A DNA stretch of 35,805 nucleotides from positions 1 to 35,805 of the forward strand of contig NZ_BJNF01000089.1 in assembly GCF_006539545.1 (NCBI RefSeq), written 5' to 3'. The notes under the pieces were generated by a model that saw nothing but the letters and a program-made list of their open reading frames with translations, was not told the origin of the DNA and ran no database searches. Position numbers and translations under genes: made by a program. Every line of letters begins with the position of its first letter. The first letter of the stretch is position 1. Of the stretch, positions 15,037-22,765 are shown piece after piece. Source of the stretch: Nitrobacter winogradskyi. GTDB lineage: Bacteria; Pseudomonadota; Alphaproteobacteria; Rhizobiales; Xanthobacteraceae.

Positions 15037-15315
15037 ACCTCAATTGCACACGCTTATAGACGGAATGAATAAGCGCTCCCGCCACTGAAATCATGCGGGC
15101 ACGTTCCGATCGATCGGCGCAAAGCCAAATCATCGACCGGTTACGGGTATCATTTTTCGATTCCGCTCTACCCAAAATGCGGAGAGCGCCCAGCTATAAT
15201 ATCTCTTTCTCCTCGGCTGTGAAGTGCTTAGAAAGAGAAATCGCATCAACATCAGGAAACACGCTTCGTATATGTATTGCGCCGCGCGTTTTGTCCCGAA
15301 ACCAATGAGGACGGA

Positions 15316-15582
15316 ATGCTAGATCAAATGAAGACCGAATCGAAGTTGAACCAAATCGTAGCCGTCGCTTATTTCAGCCACCGCATCGATCCCCCCATCT
15401 TAGAAAAGATACAACAGTTCCTGCAGAAGAAAGCCGTTGGGCGTCACCGGTGGGGTAAATTGTACCGGTACTTTAAAGTCGAACTCGATCATTTCGAGGA
15501 CATGACATCTCTACTCAAATTGTTCCCCAAGGCCATCGAGGGATACAAGGATTTGTCTGATTGCCCGGAATCTCCCGATTAA
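15316..15582 (+). CDS. Hypothetical 88-residue protein upstream of the RES gene
   Basis: The protein starts at ATG 15316 with GAGG 5 nt upstream. It is lysine-rich (KIQQFLQKKAVGRHRWGKLYRYFKVELDHFEDM) with a helix-like C-terminus (LLKLFPKAIEGYKDLSDCPES). I do not recognise the family. It ends 57 nt before the RES-domain gene on the same strand, so it could be the partner (antitoxin or immunity protein) of that RES protein, although no Xre or MbcA-like antitoxin domain is visible. A TATAAT box (15195-15200) lies upstream without a good -35 element. The 280-nt gap to the divergent 120-aa gene should contain promoters for both directions. Confidence 0.5.
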   Translation: MLDQMKTESKLNQIVAVAYFSHRIDPPILEKIQQFLQKKAVGRHRWGKLYRYFKVELDHFEDMTSLLKLFPKAIEGYKDLSDCPESPD

Positions 15583-15639
15583 AAGCACGGGTGCCGCAGC
15601 AGTACTGTCCTGAGCGTCCGCGGCGTATGGCCGAGCATC

Positions 15640-16437
15640 ATGATTACCCATCGCTTGCAAGGAGGTGTTTTTCATTTGGAGGAGCAACGAACGGCGTCGG
15701 CAGCATTTTCGAGTGTAAATGCTTATTTGGATTTCAAGGCCGAGGTGACGCTTTCCAAACGATATCTGCGATCTCCAACAGGAGAGCAGTTCCTTCACGC
15801 GGTGGCGCGATCGTGCAAGAGCCGCCTGCGCGATATTCCGCAGAACAGCATCTTTTGGCGAGCACAGGTGGGTCACGAATGGCTGACCGATTCAAAAATC
15901 GGCAAGCGCGTACGGGGACCGCATCGAGAAACCCGCATGAAGCCCCTGCGTGACCGGGCCTATGAGGGGCGAGTCAATCCAAAAGGAATACCTTGCCTTT
16001 ACTTCGCGACGACGCGGGAGGTCGCGATGTCGGAAGTAAGGCCATGGATAGGTTCAGTGGTATCAGCGGCACGTTTCTCAACTGTGCGGCCTCTAACGGC
16101 GGTCGATTGCTCAGTTTTCCATGGCAAGAATATTCCTTATGTCGAATCACCGACACCAGAAAAGATTGAAAAGGTCGTTTAGGCTTACATCGATCACGCA
16201 TTTTCACAACCGGTTACCCGGAGCGACAATACCGCACACTATGCCGCCACACAGATCCTGGCGGAAGTTTTCCGATCGGAGGGATATGACGGCATCATCT
16301 ATCGAAGTGCATTTTCCGCAGATGGATACAACGTTGCGTTGTTCGACCTGAATTGCGCCGATCAGATTGATTCCTCGCTCTACGAGGTCAATAATGCGAT
16401 TTTCGAGTTCGCCCCTCTAACGGATTCCCGCGAATAG
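15640..16437 (+). pseudogene. RES-domain protein (NAD+-degrading toxin family) interrupted by one in-frame TAG
   Basis: Reading one frame from 15640 to TAG 16435-16437 gives 265 codons interrupted only by TAG at 16180-16182. Upstream of it are RES features: SIFWRAQVG near residue 69, RMKPLRDRAYEGRVNPKGIP, LYFATTREVAMSEVRPW. Downstream the same frame continues with AYIDHAFSQPV, YAATQILAEVFRSEGYDGI and YRSAFSADGYNVALFDL, which holds the RES C-terminus. The stop replaces a likely Trp (TGG to TAG). RES toxins deplete NAD+. The start may instead be TTG 15676, which follows AAGGAGG at a usual distance. Everything else is intact, so the mutation is recent, or the stop is suppressed. The 3' end faces the Hen1-like gene 11 nt away. 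Confidence 0.8.
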
Positions 16438-16448
16438 ATGTCGCAGAA

Positions 16449-17081
16449 TTATTGATCATGCGGGATTAGCGAGAAGCAAGCCATCTGACTTGCTCCACCG
16501 CAGGCGATATCTTCCTGTCCGATCTCTTGAAAGCATACTCGATATCGGTTGCGCGTCGCTAATCGTTCGGCCCACGATCTGAATTTCAATCGTCCCCATT
16601 CAAACCGATGGTCGCGATGCCGATATCGATACTTTGGCACCCCAAGACGATCGTTCCAATCTCGGTTGGGGGTGGTTATGACCACTGTTCGAGGTCGATG
16701 ACGGCGGAAAACTGCGCCTTCAACTGAGGCAAGTCGCTCCGGAGCAATGTGTTCAATCGTTTCCACCATGATGGCGGCGTCAAAGCCACTGAGATCAAGC
16801 GTGGGATCCATGAAAGATCCTCGAATGAGGCTGATTTTGCATCGCTCCGATCCGATGCTCGCCAACTTCCGGTCGAGAGAATGAAGGGCGCAGGTGGATA
16901 TATCGACGCCCACAAGGCGGTCGAACCTTGCGGTTTGCGCCAACCGGACCATCAAGGGCCCTCTTCCACATCCGAGGTCCAGAACTGTTTTGACATCGCT
17001 TGCGACAAGAATTTCCTGGACGACGTTCAGCCGCTCCTGATGAAGAGACGAAGGCCTGTTTCCGATCAGAAGATCAGCCAT
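16449..17081 (-). CDS. Stand-alone Hen1-like RNA 3'-terminal 2'-O-methyltransferase
   Basis: This 210-residue class I methyltransferase has the SAM motif VLDLGCGRGPLM (residues 33-44) and VGVDIS (57-62). What marks it as Hen1-like is the metal-binding set: E107, E110 and H111 in VETIEHI, plus His155/His158 in YRHRDHRFEWGRLKF, and the intervening RTVVITTPNRDWN. Family knowledge: Hen1 methylates the 2'-OH of the 3'-terminal ribose of RNA; in bacteria it usually forms the C-terminal half of a protein of about 460 residues working with the kinase-phosphatase-ligase Pnkp to repair cleaved tRNA. Here the N-terminal half is absent and no pnkp lies in the window. The start at 17081 is the only good ATG, with a weak upstream signal. 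Catalytic residues appear complete. Confidence 0.8.
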   Translation of the reverse strand: MADLLIGNRPSSLHQERLNVVQEILVASDVKTVLDLGCGRGPLMVRLAQTARFDRLVGVDISTCALHSLDRKLASIGSERCKISLIRGSFMDPTLDLSGFDAAIMVETIEHIAPERLASVEGAVFRRHRPRTVVITTPNRDWNDRLGVPKYRYRHRDHRFEWGRLKFRSWAERLATRNRYRVCFQEIGQEDIACGGASQMACFSLIPHDQ

Positions 17082-17494
17082 GACAGCGTCGTTCCCACGT
17101 CCGTAGTCAGACCGTTAAGGTGGCATTTCGCCTTTCCTATCTCAATGGGCGTTCAATGAGGCGAGCGCCCCCGCCACTGTCCCCGAAACGAGGAAAAGGC
17201 TGGAAGTATAGGCGACCGAGAAAACCACGATCCAGCAACAGCCCCACGGTCACGGTCCAATCGCCGTTGCGCCGACAGTCAACATAGTTGCGAAACTAGT
17301 GCAGGATCGCTCCATTGCTGCGACGATCCGAACGGCTCCGCTTAAAATGACGCTTGCCATCCCGGCCAGCATTCCGTATTGCTCGACATTGCAGCGCAGC
17401 ATTTCTATTTGGCGCTATCAGGTTCGAAGGCCCGACCGATGTAGTCTGATGGATATAAAGCGACCTTGACCCGCGCCCGGCGCCGGGTTTCTCG
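17082..17494. other. Intergenic region between the divergent Hen1-like and SulP genes
   Basis: This stretch of about 410 nt shows no convincing coding sequence or RNA gene. It should hold promoters for both flanking genes, but no clear -35/-10 pair was found. A perfect 12-bp palindrome CCCGGCGCCGGG (17476-17487) lies 7 nt before the first possible SulP start; it could be an operator, a weak terminator or a GC-rich coincidence. Confidence 0.4.
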
Positions 17495-19084
17495 GTGTGT
17501 ACCGCCTTAGCGTACCCTTCGTCGCTCCATCTGACTTCCCCAACATTCCTGCATTGGCTCAAAGTCCGGCCGAAATCCGCCTGGAGATCATTCTTGTTCG
17601 CACTTTTGTTTACTCGCTTGCGCCGCGAGTGGTTCGGCAACATCCGCGGCGACGTGCTCGCAGGACTCGTGGTCGCGCTTGCTCTCATTCCAGAAGCGAT
17701 CGCATTCTCGATCATTGCGGGGGTCGACCCGAAAGTTGGCCTCTACGCCTCGTTCTCGATTGCCGCCATTTCAGCCTTTGTCGGAGGGCGCCCGGGGATG
17801 ATTTCGGCGGCTACAGCTGCGACCGCGGTCCTGATGGTCACCCTCGTCAAGGAACACGGTCTGCAATATCTCTTGGCCGCAACTGTCCTGGCGGGGATCC
17901 TTCAGATACTCGCTGGCGTCGTTCGCCTCGGCTACTTGATGCGCTTCGTCTCGCGGTCCGTCATGACCGGTTTCGTCAATGCGCTCGCGATCCTTATTTT
18001 CATGGCCCAGCTTCCGGAACTGACGGGCGTTCCGTGGCCAACCTACGTGATGGTCGCGGCAGGTCTGGCCATTATCTACGGGTTTCCTCGTTTGACGAAG
18101 ATCGTCCCGTCTCCACTGATCTGCATCGTCGTTCTAACAACCGCATCGGTTGCGCTGAAACTTGATATCCGCACGGTCGGCGACATGGGCCAATTGCCGT
18201 CGACGCTACCGGTGTTCCTGTTCCCCGACATTCCGCTCAACCTTCAAACCTTCCTGATTATCTTTCCATACTCCGTCGCAGTCGCCGCGGTCGGCCTGCT
18301 GGAATCCCTGATGACCGCCACGATCGTGGATGAATTGACCGATACTCCTAGCAACAAGAACCGGGAGTGTATCGGCCAAGGCGTCGCGAACTGCGTAACC
18401 GGTTTTCTCGGTGGCATGGCCGGATGCGCGATGATTGGCCAGTCCGTCATCAACATCAAATCGGGCGGTCGCGGTCGACTATCCACGTTCTTCGCAGGAG
18501 CTTTCTTGCTTTTCCTGATCGTGGTGCTCGGTCACTGGGTGCAGATGATCCCGATGGCCGCGCTCGTTGCCATCATGATCATGGTCTCGATCGGAACATT
18601 CAGTTGGATATCCATCAAGAACCTTCGCACTCATCCGCGCAGCTCGAGCATAGTCATGCTCGCAACCGTCGTTGGCGTCGTGGTGACGCACAATCTCGCG
18701 GTTGGTGTTCTTGTCGGTGTCTTGCTTTCCGGGATCTTCTTCGCCGGAAAGATCGCCCAGATATTCAGGGTAACGTCTGTTCTCTCCGACGATGGGGCAG
18801 AGCGGACCTATATTGTTGAAGGCCAGCTATTCTTCGCCTCCGCCGACGATTTCAATTCAGCATTCGATTTCAAAGAGGCTTTGGAGAGGGTGCGGATCGA
18901 CGTCAGCCGGGCCCATATTTGGGATATCTCAAGCGTCGCGGCCTTGGACACAGTAGTTCTGAAATTCCGCCGCGAAGGAGCGGAAGTCGAAATTGTCGGA
19001 CTGAACGAAGCGAGCGAAACCATCGTCGACCGACTGGCGATTCACGACAAGCCCGGCGCGATGGAGCGCTTGATGAGGCATTGA
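17495..19084 (+). CDS. SulP-family anion transporter with C-terminal STAS domain
   Basis: This protein of up to 529 residues has the SulP entry signature ([20 protein letters not shown], then [20 protein letters not shown]) followed by 10-12 hydrophobic segments. The central motif [18 protein letters not shown] and [20 protein letters not shown] are typical of bacterial SulP. A STAS domain covers about the last 100 residues ([33 protein letters not shown]). The family carries sulfate, bicarbonate or other anions; the ion cannot be told here. The start is uncertain: GTG 17495 lacks a ribosome site and follows a palindrome, whereas TTG 17594 has GGAG 7 nt upstream and starts the protein close to the family N-terminus. 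A universal stress protein gene follows after 11 nt, so the two form an operon. Confidence 0.9.
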   Translation: MCTALAYPSSLHLTSPTFLHWLKVRPKSAWRSFLFALLFTRLRREWFGNIRGDVLAGLVVALALIPEAIAFSIIAGVDPKVGLYASFSIAAISAFVGGRPGMISAATAATAVLMVTLVKEHGLQYLLAATVLAGILQILAGVVRLGYLMRFVSRSVMTGFVNALAILIFMAQLPELTGVPWPTYVMVAAGLAIIYGFPRLTKIVPSPLICIVVLTTASVALKLDIRTVGDMGQLPSTLPVFLFPDIPLNLQTFLIIFPYSVAVAAVGLLESLMTATIVDELTDTPSNKNRECIGQGVANCVTGFLGGMAGCAMIGQSVINIKSGGRGRLSTFFAGAFLLFLIVVLGHWVQMIPMAALVAIMIMVSIGTFSWISIKNLRTHPRSSSIVMLATVVGVVVTHNLAVGVLVGVLLSGIFFAGKIAQIFRVTSVLSDDGAERTYIVEGQLFFASADDFNSAFDFKEALERVRIDVSRAHIWDISSVAALDTVVLKFRREGAEVEIVGLNEASETIVDRLAIHDKPGAMERLMRH

Positions 19085-19095
19085 GGGAGCGAAAG

Positions 19096-19950
19096 ATGCC
19101 AAAATTGCTCGCACTTATTGACGGATCCGTTTATTCGAAAAGCGTTTGCGACCATGCAGCCTGGGCTGCTCTTCGGACCGAAGCATCTGTCGAACTTCTC
19201 CACGTCCTGGGCCGACGTGACGTTTCCAGTTCGCCCCCCGACCTGAGCGGAAGTCTCGATGTCGATGCGCGCGATCTTCTTCTCGCGGAACTTGCGTCGC
19301 TCGACGAACAGAAAGCCAAGCTCTCACAAAAGCGCGGCAGGGCCATGCTCGTTGAAGCGAAGGCGTCCCTTGTGGCTACTGGGGTCACAAACGTTTCCAC
19401 GAAATTACGTCATGGCGATCTCGTCGAGACCGTGAACGAAATGGAGATGGATTCGGATTTAATCGTCGTCGGCAAGAGAGGCGAAGGCGCGGACTTCGCG
19501 AAGTTGCATCTGGGCTCAAATCTTGAGCGGATCGTCCGCGCAAGTCGAAAACCAATCATGGTCTCGTCGCGTGCGTTTAAGCACGTCCAGAATTTTATGA
19601 TTGCATTTGATGGGGAAACCAGCAGTCAGAAGGCGGTCAATCATATCCGGATGAGCCGGCTGTTTCTCGGCCTTGAATGCCATCTTCTCATGGCGGGGGC
19701 CGCTGCCGAAGAGAACAGGAAGCGGCTTCAGGAGGCCACCGGCGCTTTGCAGCGGGCGGGATACGAAGTCCACACGAACCTGATTGAAGGCCCGGCCGAC
19801 AGCACCATCGCATCTTACGTGGAAGCGCACCGGATCGACCTACTTGTCATGGGAGCATATGGTCACTCCCGCCTGCGCAACCTGATTATCGGGAGTACGA
19901 CCACGGAGATGATCCGGACATGCAAGATTCCCGTCATGTTGTTTCGTTGA
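19096..19950 (+). CDS. Tandem-domain universal stress protein (UspA family)
   Basis: This 284-residue cytoplasmic protein contains two Usp domains. The first runs from LLALIDGSVYSKSVCDHA to about residue 155 and includes IVVGKRGEG with LGSNLERIVRASRKP. The second starts at FMIAFDGETSSQKAV and ends with LLVMGAYGHSRLRNLIIGST, which fits the ATP-binding pattern Gx2Gx9G(S/T). The first domain has one extra residue in that spacing, so the second is the likelier nucleotide binder. ATG 19096 follows GAGGGAGCGAAAG. It is 11 nt downstream of the SulP gene, a pairing seen in other bacteria, where the Usp may tune transport under stress; that role is inferred. Confidence 0.9.
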   Translation: MPKLLALIDGSVYSKSVCDHAAWAALRTEASVELLHVLGRRDVSSSPPDLSGSLDVDARDLLLAELASLDEQKAKLSQKRGRAMLVEAKASLVATGVTNVSTKLRHGDLVETVNEMEMDSDLIVVGKRGEGADFAKLHLGSNLERIVRASRKPIMVSSRAFKHVQNFMIAFDGETSSQKAVNHIRMSRLFLGLECHLLMAGAAAEENRKRLQEATGALQRAGYEVHTNLIEGPADSTIASYVEAHRIDLLVMGAYGHSRLRNLIIGSTTTEMIRTCKIPVMLFR

Positions 19951-20017
19951 AGAACAAGCGAGTGAGAAGTTAGCTATATATTTGCTGGTTTTGCTCCTCC
20001 ACAGGAGTTGAATTGCG

Positions 20018-20284
20018 ATGGCTGAATTCATCGAAACCGTCGGGATCATTGGCATCGGCCGAATGGGCACCGGGATAGCCTACGAGGCACTTCTGGGTGG
20101 CTTCCGCGTTTTGTTGAGGGACGTATCCGACGAACAAGTCCGGACAGGACTCGCGGATATTGTTGGGCACGCTGAAGCGGATTATCGGGCGGGCAAGCTG
20201 TCACGTCTGGAATCCGGCATCATTGTTTCACGAGTCGACGCCGTCATTGGCGACCAACATCATCGATTTCCGTTACGCGTTTAG
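20018..20284 (+). pseudogene. 5' fragment of a 3-hydroxyacyl-CoA dehydrogenase-like gene
   Basis: ATG 20018, preceded by AGGAG, begins a Rossmann domain with VGIIGIGRMGTGIAYEALL (GxGxxG) and FRVLLRDVSDEQV, matching the NAD-binding start of 3-hydroxyacyl-CoA dehydrogenases. Family similarity runs to about residue 78 and then stops. The full domain plus C-terminal region would need about 280 residues, but the frame ends after 88. The cut lies where the transfer-gene block begins, so this gene was probably truncated when that block arrived or rearranged. Confidence 0.7.
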
Positions 20285-20318
20285 CCTCTGCAACATCCCA
20301 TGCCGCGGACCGCCTGCA

Positions 20319-20347
20319 TCAGGCAGGGTCTCGATCGCGCTGCCTGA
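20319..20347. promoter_or_regulatory. Inverted repeat upstream of the LysR gene, candidate operator
   Basis: TCAGGCAG (20319-20326) and CTGCCTGA (20340-20347) form a perfect 8-bp inverted repeat with a 13-nt spacer, ending 43 nt ahead of the LysR start. LysR-type regulators bind interrupted dyads near their own genes, so an autoregulatory site is plausible. A hairpin in the leader RNA is the alternative. Confidence 0.4.
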
Positions 20348-20390
20348 ACGCAGAGACACGCTTCACGTCACGAGGGTGGAGACAGGGTGA

Positions 20391-21272
20391 ATGGAGTTTC
20401 GTCATCTCCGGCATTTTGTGGCGGTAGCGGAGGAACTGCACTTCAAGCGCGCGGCCGATCGCATCGGCATCGAGCAGTCGCCGTTGTCGCGCTCAATCCG
20501 GAATCTCGAACAGCAGCTGGGCGTGATGTTGTTTGAGCGCACACGGCGGTCGACCAGGCTGACGGTGGCTGGCGAACGACTCTTTGTCCACGCCCGCGCG
20601 CTCCTGGCGGCTGCCGACGAAGCGCGCCTCGATGTGCGCACGAAAGGCGGCGACAGGACCGGCCATCTTCATATTGGTATTTGCGACGGTGTGCCGCTGC
20701 CGCGTCTTGCGCGCTTGCTCGCATCGTTCAGACAGGCGACACCGCATATCAGCGTGCATGTGCATGAAATGTCCATGGCGCAGAAGATCTATGAACTGCG
20801 AAGCGGATTCCTCGACGCTGCGCTTGCACCGGAGAGCGGATATGGCAAGGGCATCGTTTCGCAGGCCATCTGGCGAGATCCGCTGATCGCAGTTATGCCA
20901 AGTAGACATCCATTGGTGCAAAGGAAACACGTCGCTTTGGTCGACGTGGTTCGGAAACCGCTCGTGCTATGCCAACGGGATACGGGCCTTGGCCAGCAGT
21001 GCCAGATCGAGCAGATCATCCGCACGGTGACAGCGACACCGAACATCGTCGATACGGCGACAACGCTGAGCATGTTGGTCACGCTGGTGGTCGCCGGATA
21101 CGGCATCGGGATCGCGACCGCTGCCCAACTCGAAGCCGTCAGTGCAAGCGAGCTGGTGCTAAGCCCGTTGTCCGATGTGACCGCATTGGTGAAGACTTGG
21201 CTGATGATGCGCGCGAAAACGCCCGTTGAGCCGCTAGCCCGCTTTATCGAGCAGGCGCGCCGTCTCGCCTGA
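20391..21272 (+). CDS. LysR-family transcriptional regulator at the end of the trb operon
   Basis: This 293-residue regulator has an N-terminal winged helix-turn-helix (MEFRHLRHFVAVAEELHFKR start, AADRIGIEQSPLSRSIRNLE recognition helix, LGVMLFERTRRSTRLT wing) and a periplasmic-binding-like effector domain from about residue 90. ATG 20391 follows GGAGACAGGG. The gene is convergent with the transfer operon and overlaps the DUF2274 gene by 39 nt, an arrangement often seen in alpha- and gammaproteobacterial trb clusters. It may control transfer genes or nearby metabolism; the inducer is unknown. The overlap means that transcription of one strand could interfere with the other. Confidence 0.9.
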   Translation: MEFRHLRHFVAVAEELHFKRAADRIGIEQSPLSRSIRNLEQQLGVMLFERTRRSTRLTVAGERLFVHARALLAAADEARLDVRTKGGDRTGHLHIGICDGVPLPRLARLLASFRQATPHISVHVHEMSMAQKIYELRSGFLDAALAPESGYGKGIVSQAIWRDPLIAVMPSRHPLVQRKHVALVDVVRKPLVLCQRDTGLGQQCQIEQIIRTVTATPNIVDTATTLSMLVTLVVAGYGIGIATAAQLEAVSASELVLSPLSDVTALVKTWLMMRAKTPVEPLARFIEQARRLA

Positions 21273-21497
21273 TGGGCTCGCCCGTCTGGTGCGCGCCGCA
21301 CGGAATCCCTTGTCGCGGGCGATGAAGGTTTCGAGCATGAGCGGCGCCAGCGTTGTTGCATCGACTGGCGTGCCATTCAGTTCGGAATGCAGCGCGGCAT
21401 AGAGGTCGAGGTTTTCGCGGAGTTCGGTGCTGACCGTGAGCGTCAGCTTGACGAATTCCGATTTCGGGACAGGCCCAAGGCTGAGCTTCTTGGTCAA
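21234..21497 (-). CDS. DUF2274 protein, last gene of the trb operon
   Basis: This 87-residue protein starts with TTG 21497 inside the overlap with the trbI stop (TTGA). The DUF2274 pattern is clear: LSLGPVPKSEFVKLTLTVS, then LRENLDLYAALHSEL, and LAPLMLETFIARDKGF. The layout resembles a ribbon-helix-helix protein (short strand followed by two helices), so it may bind DNA and regulate transfer genes, but no function is established. It is found immediately after trbI in many conjugative modules. Its 3' end overlaps the convergent LysR gene. Confidence 0.85.
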   Translation of the reverse strand: MTKKLSLGPVPKSEFVKLTLTVSTELRENLDLYAALHSELNGTPVDATTLAPLMLETFIARDKGFRAARTRRASPSGETARLLDKAG

Positions 21498-22765
21498 TCG
21501 TCTCTCCTGATATTGGCAATGAGCGGCGCGACCTGATAGGGCCGCAAGATGAGATCCTTGTTGACGATGACGCGAACCGGGAAGCCTGGCCGCACCGTCA
21601 AGGTCGGCTGGATGTTGAGGTTGCGGCGCGTGATCTGCTGCCCAACACCATTGATGGTGTCCTGAAAGCCGCCGCGCGTCGCGATGATGACGCGATCGCC
21701 ATTGCCACCGCGATTCTCCGGTGCAGCCAGTTGCGCGCCAACGCCCAGCACCGAGGAGAACACCGCGCCGCCGATCAGGCGGAACCAGTGCTTGTCGACC
21801 TCGTCCTCCAGTCCGGCATAGCCGGCGGTGTCGACGCCGGAGAGCCGGTCGAGCACGATAGAGGATCCGTCCGGCATGACGATGCGATTCCAGACGAGAA
21901 GCACGCGACTCTGGCCGAACGCCACGCCGGAATCGTACTGGCCGATCAGCCGGGCGCCCTGCGGGATGAGCAGGTGGTGGCCACCCACCGTGTCGTACAC
22001 GTTTTCGGTGACGCTACCGATGATTTGCCCCGGCAAGTCGGAATTGATTCCCGTCACCAGCGCGGCGGGAATGATCGTCCCCGCCATGACCTGATAAGGG
22101 GAACGCGACGTTTGAAGCGTGCCGGAGCCGTAGATTTTCTGGTCGGTCTCGCGATTGAGGAACGCTTGTTTTCGGTCCTGCATATTCTGCGTGGTCACGG
22201 CGTCGACCGGCGCATTGGTCGGCTCTGTGCCGGGTGCGGGAATCGCCGTCAGGTTAGAGCCATTCGGTTCTAGCGGCGCCACAGCGGCGGTGGTCGCCTC
22301 CTGTCTCGGCTTGATGGACTGGAAAAAGACGGCGGCCTTGGCGGCGGCTTCGGCCTCCTGCTGCGCGCGCAACATCGCCGCGCGCCTCGCATCTTCTTCC
22401 GGGTCGGGACGGAAGTTCGGACGTTCCGGCATCTGCGGGATGCCGGTCTCGCGCTCGGTGCGAACGATCGGCCCGCCCAACTCGCCGGGCAGCGGCGCTC
22501 CGAGCCGCGGCGGTTGGACCTGGGTGTAATCGTGCGGCAAGGTTTGAAGACCCTCGGCCGGATTGACGCGATCGGTGCTGTAGAGTTCGTCGCCGGTCGG
22601 CTTGCCGCGGTCTCTGCCTTGCAGCGCCCAGACCATTGCGCCGAGCACCGCGGCAGCGGACACGCCGGCGAGCGTGATCAGAGTCCAGCGGTTGAGCCGC
22701 GTCACAGGCTTCGGCCGCGCGCGAATCGTGAGGTTTGGTGGCGGGGATTTGGGCGGTGTTGTCAT
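21494..22765 (-). CDS. trbI: TrbI/VirB10 channel-spanning protein of the conjugative T4SS
   Basis: This 423-residue protein starts at ATG 22765, overlapping the trbG stop (ATGA); longer upstream reading would lie inside trbG. It has a short cytoplasmic Pro-rich N-terminus, one membrane segment (WTLITLAGVSAAAVLGAMVW, about residues 25-44), a Pro-rich periplasmic linker, and the VirB10/TrbI beta-barrel domain with LIPQGARLIGQYDSGVAFGQ, VWNRIVMPDG and RNLNIQPTLTVRPGFPV near the end. It links the inner-membrane ATPases to the outer-membrane pore made with TrbG. Confidence 0.95.
   Translation of the reverse strand: MTTPPKSPPPNLTIRARPKPVTRLNRWTLITLAGVSAAAVLGAMVWALQGRDRGKPTGDELYSTDRVNPAEGLQTLPHDYTQVQPPRLGAPLPGELGGPIVRTERETGIPQMPERPNFRPDPEEDARRAAMLRAQQEAEAAAKAAVFFQSIKPRQEATTAAVAPLEPNGSNLTAIPAPGTEPTNAPVDAVTTQNMQDRKQAFLNRETDQKIYGSGTLQTSRSPYQVMAGTIIPAALVTGINSDLPGQIIGSVTENVYDTVGGHHLLIPQGARLIGQYDSGVAFGQSRVLLVWNRIVMPDGSSIVLDRLSGVDTAGYAGLEDEVDKHWFRLIGGAVFSSVLGVGAQLAAPENRGGNGDRVIIATRGGFQDTINGVGQQITRRNLNIQPTLTVRPGFPVRVIVNKDLILRPYQVAPLIANIRRDD

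Noticed and set aside
17497-18165. Long alternative plus-strand frame overlapping the SulP gene
   Set aside because: It is a shadow of the SulP coding sequence with Arg/Pro-rich, non-hydrophobic translation; the SulP frame has all family motifs.
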